A model generated the notes under the pieces. That model searched no databases and was not told the origin of the DNA. It saw only the letters and a program-made list of their open reading frames with translations. This document shows, in pieces, positions 44,318 to 52,326 of a DNA stretch of 64,000 nt. Source of the stretch: Sulfitobacter sediminilitoris (GTDB lineage Bacteria > Pseudomonadota > Alphaproteobacteria > Rhodobacterales > Rhodobacteraceae); assembly GCF_010667575.1 (NCBI RefSeq), contig NZ_JAABNT010000003.1, positions 248,001 through 312,000 on the forward strand, in the 5' to 3' direction. Position 1 is the stretch's first letter. Every line of letters begins with the position of its first letter. Made by a program: the position numbers and the translations under genes.

Positions 44318-45898
44318 TCAGTAGGTATCTTCGTAGTTGGTCTTTCTATGATTTATAAATCTTAATATTCTTTCTTCATACTCTGGTGTCTTGTTATCGA
44401 TGGTAGCTGTTTCTCTGAAGAGCTCGACATTTCCGTCTTTTCCTGTGCCTGTTTCTCTATAGTGTTGATCTATAATGTCTTCATAACTCAAGGTTTCTTG
44501 TTCCACAGACAGAGCATACCCAACGACTTCCTTTGTGGCTTCCCTCATCAACTCCCGAAGGAGTTCAACATCAAAGATTGAGATTATGTAGCTGTCATGG
44601 ACCGACAATATCGGGACCTTCAGGTCTGCACTTGCGTTTAACACCTTTGCAGTGATCTCGCTATCTATCCTCATCAATTTAATACCCTGATCTGAACACA
44701 AGTCTTCTTGTAGGTGTGGGTGTTTGTCGGTGAAGGCATTTAGCAGCAGGGATAGTTCAGTATTGGTCAGTTTCTTCTGTAGAGACCCTGTGGGCTGATC
44801 ATTGCGGAATGCACCATAGGCACTCTCCTCTGACTTGGCATTGATGGCAGTGAGTACCAGAAGTTTGACGATTGCCCTCTGCTCTTGAAGATTGAACTGT
44901 GGTAGTAGTTGTTGGCCCAAATCGTAGCGGTCCTTGGGATCATCTTGTATGCCCTTCTGTGCACTTAGGATGGCAACATGCAGACCTTTGTAGTCGACCT
45001 CGACGGTGGGGAAGTTGTTGATTGCGATCTGCTTCCTGTAGTCCTTCCCAACTTGCTGCCACCATCCCCCATAGAAGCGTCCATTCATCTCCCATGAGCC
45101 TCTGCTGAAGATGCGTCTGACGAACTTGTTGTTCTGGTCAATCGGGATGACCTGCGTATCACCGTTGGTCTTCGTGCGTGTAATGTGAGGTTCAGTTAAA
45201 GAGGGGATGTCGATGTAGGTCTCAGCCAATAGTGCGTTGTAGTCGTTAAGTTCAGACCTCATTTGAATGGTCTCAGGTGTGTCTTTGTACTCGATGTCCT
45301 TTGACTTCTTTTGCCCTCTTTGACTGGTTGGCTCACCATTATCAGCCACATCATGATATTTGAGTACGATACATTCTTTGTTGTGATGGAGGTCCAGTTC
45401 ATAGGGTTCGAGATCAAGGTTTAGGAACAGGTCGGTCAGGCGTTTGGTTGCTCTCATACGGGAGGTACGATTGCCCTTGCTTGATCCTGTTCTACTGTGG
45501 CTGCCCTTCCTGAAATCTATGTAGTTCTGCTCATCCAGAGAGCGCACCACGTCCTTTACTCTTGGAGATATGTGCAATCCATTGTACCGGCTGTTGACCT
45601 TATAGGCGTCATTGCCCCGCGCGATCCCAATACACAAGGCCGGGTCAGTCTTCCAAGCAACATACAGATCAAGCAGAACTACCTTCAGGTGCGTCTTACC
45701 ACTGGCACGACCTGCGTTGTAGCTCTTACCTTGAATGGATTGCTGTTGGGCTTTTGACAGGCTGTCGTAAACCTGCGCTACAACGGCATTTACCTTGGGA
45801 TGCTCGGACCAAACGTGCACATCAAAGGGTCTGGAGTACCAAACGTCAAAATCCGCCACGTAGTCTGTCCCCCAGTTCAGCTTATCGTGACCATGCAA
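44318..45898 (-). CDS. Protein with divergent polymerase-palm-like motifs
   Basis: 526 aa from TTG 45898. The N-terminal part (about 35-150) has winged-helix character with a basic linker. The C-terminal half has three blocks in the order of family A/T7-type polymerases: motif-A-like VEVDYKGLHVAIL with D302, motif-B-like RAIVKLLVLTAINAKSEESA (341-360), and motif-C-like VHDSYII with H434-D435. Conservation to polymerases is weak, and the GGWW segment at 277-280 is unusual. It could be a replication protein of the element. The frame is open without a start codon from 45973 to 45898, so the N-terminus is uncertain. Confidence 0.6.
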   Translation of the reverse strand: MHGHDKLNWGTDYVADFDVWYSRPFDVHVWSEHPKVNAVVAQVYDSLSKAQQQSIQGKSYNAGRASGKTHLKVVLLDLYVAWKTDPALCIGIARGNDAYKVNSRYNGLHISPRVKDVVRSLDEQNYIDFRKGSHSRTGSSKGNRTSRMRATKRLTDLFLNLDLEPYELDLHHNKECIVLKYHDVADNGEPTSQRGQKKSKDIEYKDTPETIQMRSELNDYNALLAETYIDIPSLTEPHITRTKTNGDTQVIPIDQNNKFVRRIFSRGSWEMNGRFYGGWWQQVGKDYRKQIAINNFPTVEVDYKGLHVAILSAQKGIQDDPKDRYDLGQQLLPQFNLQEQRAIVKLLVLTAINAKSEESAYGAFRNDQPTGSLQKKLTNTELSLLLNAFTDKHPHLQEDLCSDQGIKLMRIDSEITAKVLNASADLKVPILSVHDSYIISIFDVELLRELMREATKEVVGYALSVEQETLSYEDIIDQHYRETGTGKDGNVELFRETATIDNKTPEYEERILRFINHRKTNYEDTY

Positions 45899-45973
45899 TC
45901 TGTGTGATGAGATCCCAAGGGCGGCTGCCTGTGGTGTCCAGCTAAATACATGCCCTAAGACAGAAGCAGGGGA

Positions 45974-46240
45974 TCAATGCACGGTCATCCGAGGGTCATC
46001 TTCGTCTAGGAATGCCCTGATACCTTCGTTCTCAACCGTATCTTGGAAAACCCGCCACGCCATGTCGTCATTAATGAAAGCATCATCCCAAACGATTGAA
46101 GTCCCGTTTCTGTTGACAACCTCAAGTATCCACTGGGGGTCCGTGTCAGATTTGTAAATCAGTACCTCCACACGCTCGTTATCCACGAGGTAGCTGCCTG
46201 TGCGCTTTGAATAGATGATTTCTGGGTCTTGATCGTTCAT
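45974..46240 (-). CDS. Small acidic hypothetical protein
   Basis: 88-aa acidic protein, beta-rich in the first half (SYLVDNERVEVLIYKSD) and helical toward the end (DDMAWRVFQDTVENEG). No domain is recognised. It lies upstream of the polymerase-like gene on the same strand; its UGA stop is in the same reading frame as that gene. The two are probably cotranscribed. Confidence 0.55.
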   Translation of the reverse strand: MNDQDPEIIYSKRTGSYLVDNERVEVLIYKSDTDPQWILEVVNRNGTSIVWDDAFINDDMAWRVFQDTVENEGIRAFLDEDDPRMTVH

Positions 46241-46401
46241 AGTGTCCCAATCGCAGATTTTCTTATGGCTAACCCATACATGCTAACTTGATGACCCCAT
46301 AACAAGGCCCTGATCCTGTCTGGTAACCGAACAAGAAGCTATAAGGTCTTTATAGGAACCTGTTCGAATAACGGGTCACTCTCGGCCCGCCCAAAAAGAA
46401 A

Positions 46402-46428
46402 CCCCCAAGGCTTATGGAACCAAGGGGG
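46402..46428 (-). terminator. Hairpin with T-rich tail
   Basis: CCCCC (46402-46406) and GGGGG (46424-46428) plus an inner GG/CC pair form a stem with a 2-2 mismatch. On the minus strand it is followed by TTTCTTTTT. It lies upstream of the 88-aa gene and could be a terminator or leader structure. The wider stretch 46241-47260 contains only this, one small frame and the GTTACC repeats. Confidence 0.4.
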
Positions 46429-46608
46429 CGCAACAGAGTAGAGGTCCTCAAGCGTACATCTGTTTTGGACTTATTCCCAGTCTTCATTTGACGGTTTCTG
46501 TAGGCATCCCCCAGGCCCACCCCAGGAAAGCCACAAACTCGGCAAGCTTAAACCCAAGTTTCGCCCAGTTCTCGCCTTATTTGATATTCAATATGAAGAT
46601 GCTCGCCA

Positions 46609-46776
46609 ATGTCTGCCAACTTGGATACTGTTATGTCTGCTCAAAAACATCCTGCACCGCAGGTTTCAACTCAATTGCATGAAGATGATTTAGAAAAACG
46701 GAATAAGTCTCAGGCGCATCTTGCGATACTGGCTGTATTACTCAGCATATTGTTTCTAGCGGATGCCGTGCTCTAA
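46609..46776 (+). CDS. Possible small membrane protein
   Basis: 55-aa frame (ATG 46609, second ATG 46633) with a charged N-terminus (QLHEDDLEKRNKSQAH) followed by a clean hydrophobic helix (LAILAVLLSILFLADAVL). There is no good ribosome-binding site. It is noted because a terminal helix after a charged segment is unlikely by chance, but confidence is low. Confidence 0.35.
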   Translation: MSANLDTVMSAQKHPAPQVSTQLHEDDLEKRNKSQAHLAILAVLLSILFLADAVL

Positions 46777-47163
46777 GCTAGCTGCCTCGGTAGATTGGTG
46801 TAGCATCCACGTCACACGCTACAGCCCAACCCACCCACTCGATTAAGGCATTGATAATTAATAGTATTATGCTTTTGTAGCAACCCGATAAAGCTAGAAA
46901 TCCAAAGCTAGATCACCCGTCTACCCCAGTGTTGGTAGTAGTAACAAGTGTCTGTTTTGGCTGCGTTTTTTAGCCTCTGTGTCAAGTGAATTTCTTAGCT
47001 AATCGCTGATTTTCTCGGGAGGACCTGAGCATTTCTCTCGTGTGGGGGTGCTCATTTCCCTTGTGGTGGCTTGGGGCGATCAATCCGAGTTGGTGCCGTT
47101 CTCAAACACTTGAGTCACCCTTATCAGTCACATTTGGGTAGAGGCTGGTGGTGCTACCCACGT

Positions 47164-47244
47164 GTTACCATTGTGCGGTAACAATAGGGTTATTTTTGCT
47201 TGTTTTGTTACCGGAATCTCTGTAGTCTAAACCTAGATGTTACC
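47164..47244. promoter_or_regulatory. GTTACC repeat cluster upstream of resolvase
   Basis: Hexamer GTTACC occurs at 47164, 47207 and 47239, and its complement GGTAAC at 47177, forming GTTACC-N7-GGTAAC. All lie within 100 bp before the resolvase start. They may be resolvase binding (res) sites or an autoregulatory operator. Confidence 0.5.
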
Positions 47245-47260
47245 ACTAGGGGATATTGCC

Positions 47261-47803
47261 ATGTCGATTATCGGGTACAGACGCGTTTCCACAGTTGACC
47301 AGAACCTTGATCGTCAGGACTTGGGTGAGGTTGATAAGGTCTTTGAGGAGAAGTTATCCGGTAAGTCAGCCTCAGACCGCCCAGCGCTACAACAACTCAT
47401 GGACTACGCTCGTGAGGGTGACACAGTTGTAGTCTACTCGATTGACCGCCTTGCGCGTGACCTTCGTGACCTACAGGACATTATCCAGACATTGAACGAC
47501 AAGGGTGTGACAATCAGCTTTCTGTCTGAACGCCTGACCTTCAGTGCCAACGCAGATGACGCATTCGCCAAGCTACAACTTCAGATGATGGGAGCCTTTG
47601 CAGAATTCGAGAGGAACATCATACGCAAGCGACAGGCTGAGGGTATCGCCAAGGCTAAGGCCAAGGGTGTTTATAAGGGTGGCAAGCCTCGTATTGATCG
47701 GGACAAGGTACACCAGCTTAAAGCCGAAGGTCTGTCCACTTACAAGATCGCAGAAGCCATGAGTGTCTCACGTATGTCAGTGCACCGGATACTGAACGGG
47801 TAG
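47261..47803 (+). CDS. Serine recombinase (resolvase/invertase family)
   Basis: 180-aa small serine recombinase. Catalytic S10 lies in IGYRRVSTVDQN; the conserved arginines are in YSIDRLARDLRDL and EFERNIIRKRQAEG. The C-terminal helix-turn-helix is LSTYKIAEAMSVSRMSVHRIL. ATG 47261 (after AGGGGAT) gives the standard length; an upstream start at 47237 adds eight odd residues. It probably resolves or inverts DNA in the element, using the GTTACC sites. Confidence 0.92.
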   Translation: MSIIGYRRVSTVDQNLDRQDLGEVDKVFEEKLSGKSASDRPALQQLMDYAREGDTVVVYSIDRLARDLRDLQDIIQTLNDKGVTISFLSERLTFSANADDAFAKLQLQMMGAFAEFERNIIRKRQAEGIAKAKAKGVYKGGKPRIDRDKVHQLKAEGLSTYKIAEAMSVSRMSVHRILNG

Positions 47804-47812
47804 TGATTGACC

Positions 47813-47864
47813 CTAATACCTGAGTGGGGCCCCTCCAGATATTAGCACTGGGGTAGTACCTCGC
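47813..47864. repeat. 52-nt imperfect repeat flanking RTX cassette, left
   Basis: Contains a 33-nt dyad CTAATAcCTG...GGGGCCCC...CAGaTATTAG and ends ACCTCGC. A related 52-nt sequence at 49861-49912 begins CTAAcACC, shares CCCTCCAGAT and also ends ACCTCGC. The two bracket the RTX-XRE gene pair. Confidence 0.55.
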
Positions 47865-47903
47865 CGGAATACCCTCTCAGAATCCAAAACAAACAAAAAT
47901 ATC

Positions 47904-49430
47904 TTAGACAAAGACATCATCCAGTACGCCCACCACCTGCATCAAGAACTCCCCATTCACTGGATCAAGTGCATCTGTGTAGTAACCATCAATCGCTGCT
48001 ACAGCGTCGTCTATGCTTCCCTGTGTACCGTCAAAGAGGGCCATAGCTGCTGAAGCGTTATCCACATCAGACATGCCTTTGTGCACTGCAAAGTAGGCAC
48101 CGATGTCCACCTTGGACTGCAAGAATGTCTCATCCGGGGTGTTCGGATTTACTCCGCCTAGGAACTCAAAGATGAAGGTGTCACGCCCAATGTCGTTGGT
48201 GTCATCGTCCAACACGGGAACCCAGAAGTCGAACCCATCTTGATCATATTCACGGCCAAGGACGTTTTGGTACACTCTTTCTACAAACTCTGCATTGGTG
48301 AATGTCTCAGGATAGAGGGCACGGGTTTCATCCTGATCAAAGAATAGAGTCGTCATGTCTTGAAGCGTTGTCCCGTTGGCAAATGCGGTGCCCCAGAAGT
48401 TCAGGCCGATGGCGTCCGGTGCTCGGTTGAATAGGGCTATGTAGAGTTCAATGAAGGACTCGAAGTCTTCTGCAGCTAAACCTGTGGTGCCCCCAAATTC
48501 CCTCAGATCAAACGGTGAACCAAAGAAGTCCGTATCGAAATCAAGGAACTCCATGTCTACAAGCGTGTCTGTGCCGTTACCATCGGTTCGACGGTCTTCA
48601 AGGGTTGTTGCGATAGGGCTTAGGGTCAGCGTGTAGAATCCCTGTGAGCCTGAATAAACTGCCGTGTCTACGCCCGACCCTCCGTTGAGAGTATCATTAC
48701 CCTGACCGCCAACCAACACATCATCACCACCTTCACCGGAAAGATAGTCATCGTCTTCGTAACCGTAGAGGTAATCTGAGCCGTTACCCCCATACAAGGT
48801 ATCGTTCCCTTGATTGCCGTCTAAAGTGTCGTTTCCCTCACCACCGGAAAGAAGGTCATTTCCCCCATTGCCAATCAGATGATCTGAACCAACCCCACTG
48901 GAAAAGGTATCAGCTGAATCTCCCCCTCTTACGACATCGTTCTCGGTGACACTTATTCCCTCGATAGCGCTAAAGGGAATAAATTGATTTGGGGCAAAAG
49001 TGCCACTGTTTATCGAAGCGCCAAGCACTATACTGTCATACCAGTCAAGAAAGGCGTTCAATGAATCAAGTGTGGGCAATACGCTACCCGCCAAGGGTAA
49101 AAGAATTTCGGTGGAAATTGGAAAGCTACCGGTGCCATACGGGATTACCGTAAGAAATACCGTTGATGAATTTCCGTAGTTCCAAGTTAGAATACCAACC
49201 TCATTGAAACCGTTCGAGCCAAGTGACACTTCCCCCGAGGGAATGTTGACAGAGTATGCATCCGAATAAAGCTCGACATCGGGAAAGGCGTTGTCGTATT
49301 CTTGCAAAATACTGTAAGAGAAGCCAAATATGCCGTCAGGCACAACAATCTCTAGAGTGCTCTCCGTAGGATATCCGTTGTCAAACTGATCGTACCGTAA
49401 TTCGATTGCGCGAAGAGTATATGTTGTCAT
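47904..49430 (-). CDS. RTX-repeat/DUF4214 secreted protein
   Basis: 508-aa protein without a classical signal peptide, as for type I secretion. The N-terminal 160 residues are a beta-rich domain of unknown type. Residues 178-257 are calcium-binding RTX nonapeptides (GNDLLSGGEGNDTLDGNQG and following). Residues 322-430 contain two DUF4214-type segments (LYIALFNRAPDAIGLNFWG and VYQNVLGREYDQDGFDFW), typical of S-layer or adhesin-like proteins of roseobacters. No secretion genes are nearby. It follows the XRE gene with a 4-bp overlap. Confidence 0.88.
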   Translation of the reverse strand: MTTYTLRAIELRYDQFDNGYPTESTLEIVVPDGIFGFSYSILQEYDNAFPDVELYSDAYSVNIPSGEVSLGSNGFNEVGILTWNYGNSSTVFLTVIPYGTGSFPISTEILLPLAGSVLPTLDSLNAFLDWYDSIVLGASINSGTFAPNQFIPFSAIEGISVTENDVVRGGDSADTFSSGVGSDHLIGNGGNDLLSGGEGNDTLDGNQGNDTLYGGNGSDYLYGYEDDDYLSGEGGDDVLVGGQGNDTLNGGSGVDTAVYSGSQGFYTLTLSPIATTLEDRRTDGNGTDTLVDMEFLDFDTDFFGSPFDLREFGGTTGLAAEDFESFIELYIALFNRAPDAIGLNFWGTAFANGTTLQDMTTLFFDQDETRALYPETFTNAEFVERVYQNVLGREYDQDGFDFWVPVLDDDTNDIGRDTFIFEFLGGVNPNTPDETFLQSKVDIGAYFAVHKGMSDVDNASAAMALFDGTQGSIDDAVAAIDGYYTDALDPVNGEFLMQVVGVLDDVFV

Positions 49431-49657
49431 AACTGCTCGTCCTCATCTTTGCTGTCCATCTCAACGAATTGGTTCACTGTTTTACCAAAAAATGCTGCTA
49501 TCAGTATGCCGTTCTCCACCGTTGTAGATGACCCCGGCCGCGCCTTTAACTTATTGATCACGTCGCGTGACAATCCAGTAGCGTTTACAATCTGGGCGAT
49601 GGTAGTTTTACGTTTTTCCATATGCCGAACAAATGCGCGTCTAAAGTCATCAGCCAA
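49427..49657 (-). CDS. Small XRE-type regulator coupled to RTX gene
   Basis: 76-aa protein with a Cro/C1-type helix-turn-helix (TIAQIVNATGLSRDVINKLKAR). TTG start at 49657 after GAGGA. Its end overlaps the RTX gene start by 4 bp, so regulator and surface protein are cotranslated. It may repress its own operon. Confidence 0.75.
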   Translation of the reverse strand: MADDFRRAFVRHMEKRKTTIAQIVNATGLSRDVINKLKARPGSSTTVENGILIAAFFGKTVNQFVEMDSKDEDEQL

Positions 49658-49860
49658 AATTTAACCAGTCCTCACATTGTTGCAAACCGCCCCAAGCGGA
49701 ACGTCATTCGCCACAACAATAGCCAAGGTAACACCCACCCCCAAAGTGATATAGATCAAGGCCGTCTCAGTTATGTGAATCTCTACGGTGGAATGTGGCA
49801 TCGAGGCATCTGGTTGGCGCACCCAAGGGAGCCTTTTGGTCAGTTTTTAAGCGGGTTGCA

Positions 49861-49912
49861 CTAACACCGGATGGGACCCTCCAGATCACAAGCTAACGGA
49901 TTGCCACCTCGC
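49861..49912. repeat. 52-nt imperfect repeat flanking RTX cassette, right
   Basis: Counterpart of 47813-47864 in the same orientation; roughly 70 percent alike by eye, strongest in the CTAA start, the CCCTCCAGAT block and the ACCTCGC end. The remaining part of 49658-49968 shows no gene. Confidence 0.55.
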
Positions 49913-49968
49913 ATTTATCAGCAACGAATCCAAAAGAAGGCTTTTCCCCCAAGAGCGACTCATCATTA

Positions 49969-50175
49969 CTACCAACTGTTCCCACGCTTTGGAAACGGAA
50001 CAATCTCAGGCCACCTCGCACCACACTTACATTTCGCCCGCTTCGTGAATGATTCAACGGTTATGCCTTCTGGTAGCTGGTCTGGGTAGAAGGTTGCCAC
50101 ATGCTTGCACTTCCAGCACCTAGCCTCGATGTGGGTCATATAGGGAAGGAACAGGGGGTCTTGCTGGTCTGACAT
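49969..50175 (-). CDS. Small zinc-ribbon-like protein
   Basis: 68-aa protein with C-x2-C (ARCWKCKHV) and C-x-C (AKCKCGARW) pairs, a plausible zinc ribbon. ATG 50175 is chosen over an upstream frame extension to 50208. Lies 67 bp downstream of the integrase gene on the same strand. Such small zinc proteins in integrative elements can be DNA-binding accessory factors; function is unknown. Confidence 0.6.
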   Translation of the reverse strand: MSDQQDPLFLPYMTHIEARCWKCKHVATFYPDQLPEGITVESFTKRAKCKCGARWPEIVPFPKRGNSW

Positions 50176-50242
50176 GTGTCGAACACTAACTGGTATTGCT
50201 ACCCCCACAAGGCAGCACGGGTGAAGCTTGACGCAGGTTCAA

Positions 50243-51517
50243 TCAGAACCCTTCGCGAGAGTTATCGATTGTTGAAGCGTAATCATCCCAGTCTTCGTTT
50301 GTCATGCGGCCAGCTATGTCCTCGTCAATCAATATGTCGGTTGGCACCCAGTCTTTAGGTACTTTCTTCACTTCACCACCGATCTCTCGATAGTAGTACT
50401 CAAACTGCCTTTGTAGGTCTTCAAACATTCGGTTCAGCAGATTTTCTTTTGCCAATTGTCCGCTAAGGTAGTGTCGCCGCGTGACACCCGATGCCCCTTG
50501 ATTATTAGCGACTGCAATATCCAGTTCACCATACCCGATGAGGTTCATATGCTCGGAGAATGTACGCCTAAGATCGTGGATCGTCCAATCCTCACGGAAT
50601 TTTACTTGTGCTTTAAACTTGTCGAGGGCTGTCCTCAGGCTGGCATTGGTAAACGGAAAGACTTTTTCGTCATCAGGTCTTCTTTCGCCTACCAAGCCGT
50701 TCAGTATGCCTACTAGCGGGACGAAATGCGCTTTCTTGTTCTTCGTTTGTGGGAAGTGAACTTTGCCTTCGCGTATGTCTGCCCAGGTAAGTCCAAGGGC
50801 CTCTTCGCGCCTAACACCAGTTAGCATATAAAAGAGGAGTAGGGAGGTTACTCTGGGTCTGAAGGTAAAGTGCCACTGCATCACGTCGTGGATTTCCATG
50901 CCACTTAAAAACCGAGACTTGCCTTCGACCTGAACTCGCAGATCCTTGTCACTAATGACCTCACAGGGATTTGGACGAACGCCACTGAAGTTAAGGACCG
51001 ACGACAAGTTCCTAAACACCTTGTTAACGTAGGCTGGGTTCTTCTCGTCCAGTAGTTCGATGTAACGCTGTTGCACCATCCGTCTGCTCAGTTGTCGTGT
51101 TGGTAGCTGTTTCCAGTCGGCAAGGCAGTTGTTGAAGGTCTTTCGGTAATCAGCGAGTGTACTGGGAGCAAGTTTGTGCTTCTTCACTGCGTAGAACTCC
51201 TCATGAGCCTTGCCCAGCGTTTCGGGCAGGGGTTCTTCTTCTTCGTGTCTAAATCGAATGTCTGTCCCGCGTTTGGCCTCCATCAGTAGCTTTCGGGCCT
51301 CCTGACGTGCATCATCAAGGCGGATATGGTCAACGTTACCTAAGTGTGTCCTGACACTCTTGCCCGAGCCTTTGACGCGAGTTTCTACAAAGTATGAGAA
51401 TTTACCCTTAGCGGAACCTTCAATTCCGAACCCCACAAGGTCGCTATCGCGTATGAATTGCCTCTTGCCCGTAGCGTCCAGACCTGCAATTACTCTCTGC
51501 GAAATCTTGGTTTGCAT
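50243..51517 (-). CDS. Tyrosine-type site-specific integrase
   Basis: 424-aa phage-type integrase. The N-terminal DUF4102-like arm-binding region (1-90), SAM-like core-binding domain (100-195) and catalytic domain are in order. Catalytic residues: R236 (LTGVRREEALGLTW), H314 and R317 (HDLRRTF), H349 and nucleophile Y350 (RRHYLSGQ). It lies 104 bp from the intact tRNA-Leu and reads away from it, so it is the integrase of the 10.3-kb element. Confidence 0.93.
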   Translation of the reverse strand: MQTKISQRVIAGLDATGKRQFIRDSDLVGFGIEGSAKGKFSYFVETRVKGSGKSVRTHLGNVDHIRLDDARQEARKLLMEAKRGTDIRFRHEEEEPLPETLGKAHEEFYAVKKHKLAPSTLADYRKTFNNCLADWKQLPTRQLSRRMVQQRYIELLDEKNPAYVNKVFRNLSSVLNFSGVRPNPCEVISDKDLRVQVEGKSRFLSGMEIHDVMQWHFTFRPRVTSLLLFYMLTGVRREEALGLTWADIREGKVHFPQTKNKKAHFVPLVGILNGLVGERRPDDEKVFPFTNASLRTALDKFKAQVKFREDWTIHDLRRTFSEHMNLIGYGELDIAVANNQGASGVTRRHYLSGQLAKENLLNRMFEDLQRQFEYYYREIGGEVKKVPKDWVPTDILIDEDIAGRMTNEDWDDYASTIDNSREGF

Positions 51518-51535
51518 CGAATCCCCTGCGTTCCT

Positions 51536-51554
51536 TGGTAGTCTTTTGGTAGAC
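51536..51554 (+). repeat. Putative integrase arm site, right
   Basis: TGGTAGTCTTTTGGTAGAC, 17/19 identical to the left site at 41386 and 66 bp inside the tRNA repeat. In the excised circle the two would flank the core site at nearly equal distance. Confidence 0.6.
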
Positions 51555-51621
51555 GTTAGTAGGGTACTTTAGCGGTCTAGTAGGCACAAGGTTTCTGAAA
51601 AACGCCTTTGTTTTCAAGGGT

Positions 51622-51705
51622 GCCCAAGTGGCGGAATGGTAGACGCAGGGGATTCAAAATCCCCCGCCTTCGGGCGTGCCGGTTCGAGTCCGGCCTTGGG
51701 TACCA
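51622..51705 (+). tRNA. tRNA-Leu(CAA)
   Basis: Intact 84-nt type II tRNA with encoded CCA. Acceptor GCCCAAG pairs with CTTGGGT (first pair G-T). The D arm contains TGGTAGAC, the anticodon stem GGGGA/TCCCC encloses TTCAAAA (anticodon CAA). The variable arm is CGCCTTCGGGCG-like and the T arm has GGTTCGAGTCC. The 5' half and promoter region come from the integrated element; the 3' half is chromosomal or from the neighbouring mini-region. Confidence 0.95.
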
Positions 51706-51756
51706 ATTAGTCCGCAAGTTATTGATATTGTTGAGAAAAATATCGCAAATTCCGTG

Positions 51757-51806
51757 CGTGGGACACAGTAGACTCGAACCGCTGACCTTTCACTATCGAA
51801 TCCCCA
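51757..51806 (-). other. Possible tRNA 3'-half remnant
   Basis: On the minus strand the sequence contains GGTCAGCGGTTCGAGTCTAC followed by TGTGTCCCAC, resembling a T arm and acceptor 3' strand. The T stem would have mismatches and no 5' half was found, so it is at most a remnant. Confidence 0.3.
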
Positions 51807-51892
51807 GTTGGTGAGCGGGCTTCCAGAATAGTATTTTGACGCTTGACTTAGTGCCGAAATTCAAACCTAGAACTCGACAAAAGTGAGCCGGA

Positions 51893-52081
51893 ATGAGCCT
51901 TCGCGAATTTCAAAAGGGTGTGCTCCGCCGCATCCGAGATTGCGACTTGCCTGATGATCCCGGCGCGGCATGGAGGTCGGCGTTGGAGGTGCTTTCCTGC
52001 GATGGCTACATCGCCAATGGCGATATCACCCGAAGGGGCTTTGACGCGATCAAGCCTATTGAGTCTAGGCAGGGTGACTAA
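51893..52081 (+). CDS. Small hypothetical protein
   Basis: 62 aa (MSLREFQKGVLRRIRD start), helical, with a plausible wing-like end (GYIANGDITRRGFDAI). It overlaps the next frame by 8 bp. No family is recognised. Weak GAGCCGG before ATG. Confidence 0.5.
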   Translation: MSLREFQKGVLRRIRDCDLPDDPGAAWRSALEVLSCDGYIANGDITRRGFDAIKPIESRQGD

Positions 52082-52325
52082 GTTGAAGCAGTCAAAAGAG
52101 GAAAAAATAAAATACGTTTCAACAGCGCTGATGGCTCTTGGTCTGGGCTCCTTCTTTGGTGCTGGATTGTCTCTTCTCTTAAGTACTTCCGCCGATGCGG
52201 AAGACTTCTATTTCGTCATTTTGTTCGGCAGCCTTTTCACATTAGTTGGCGTCTGGTCCATTAAGCAAGGTCACGATCATCTGGATCTTTTGGACGATAG
52301 CGATGGCGACAAAAAGGAGCGATAA
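52074..52325 (+). CDS. Small two-helix membrane protein
   Basis: 83 aa from GTG 52074, with a basic N-terminus, TM1 (about 15-37, STALMALGLGSFFGAGLSLLL) and TM2 (about 45-65, YFVILFGSLFTLVGVWSI), and an acidic C-terminus (DLLDDSDGDKKER). TTG 52083 is an alternative start. It immediately precedes the HEPN-like gene and could be its membrane partner. Confidence 0.55.
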   Translation: MTKLKQSKEEKIKYVSTALMALGLGSFFGAGLSLLLSTSADAEDFYFVILFGSLFTLVGVWSIKQGHDHLDLLDDSDGDKKER

Positions 52326-52326
52326 C

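Larger units (their letters stand above)
41283..51659. mobile_element. 10.3-kb integrative element in tRNA-Leu(CAA)
   Basis: The element is bounded by the tRNA 5'-half repeats at 41283 and 51620. It carries a tyrosine integrase next to the right end, a serine resolvase, small regulators and accessory genes. Its base composition is visibly more AT-rich than flanking core genes. Two 19-bp putative arm sites, 17/19 identical and in the same orientation, lie 64-66 bp inside the ends. No conjugation, phage structural or Rep genes of known families are present, so it is probably a mobilisable or satellite-type island. Confidence 0.82.

Noticed and set aside
51608..51814. 68-codon frame across the tRNA-Leu gene
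   Set aside because: It is the translation of the tRNA and of the tRNA-like scrap next to it.
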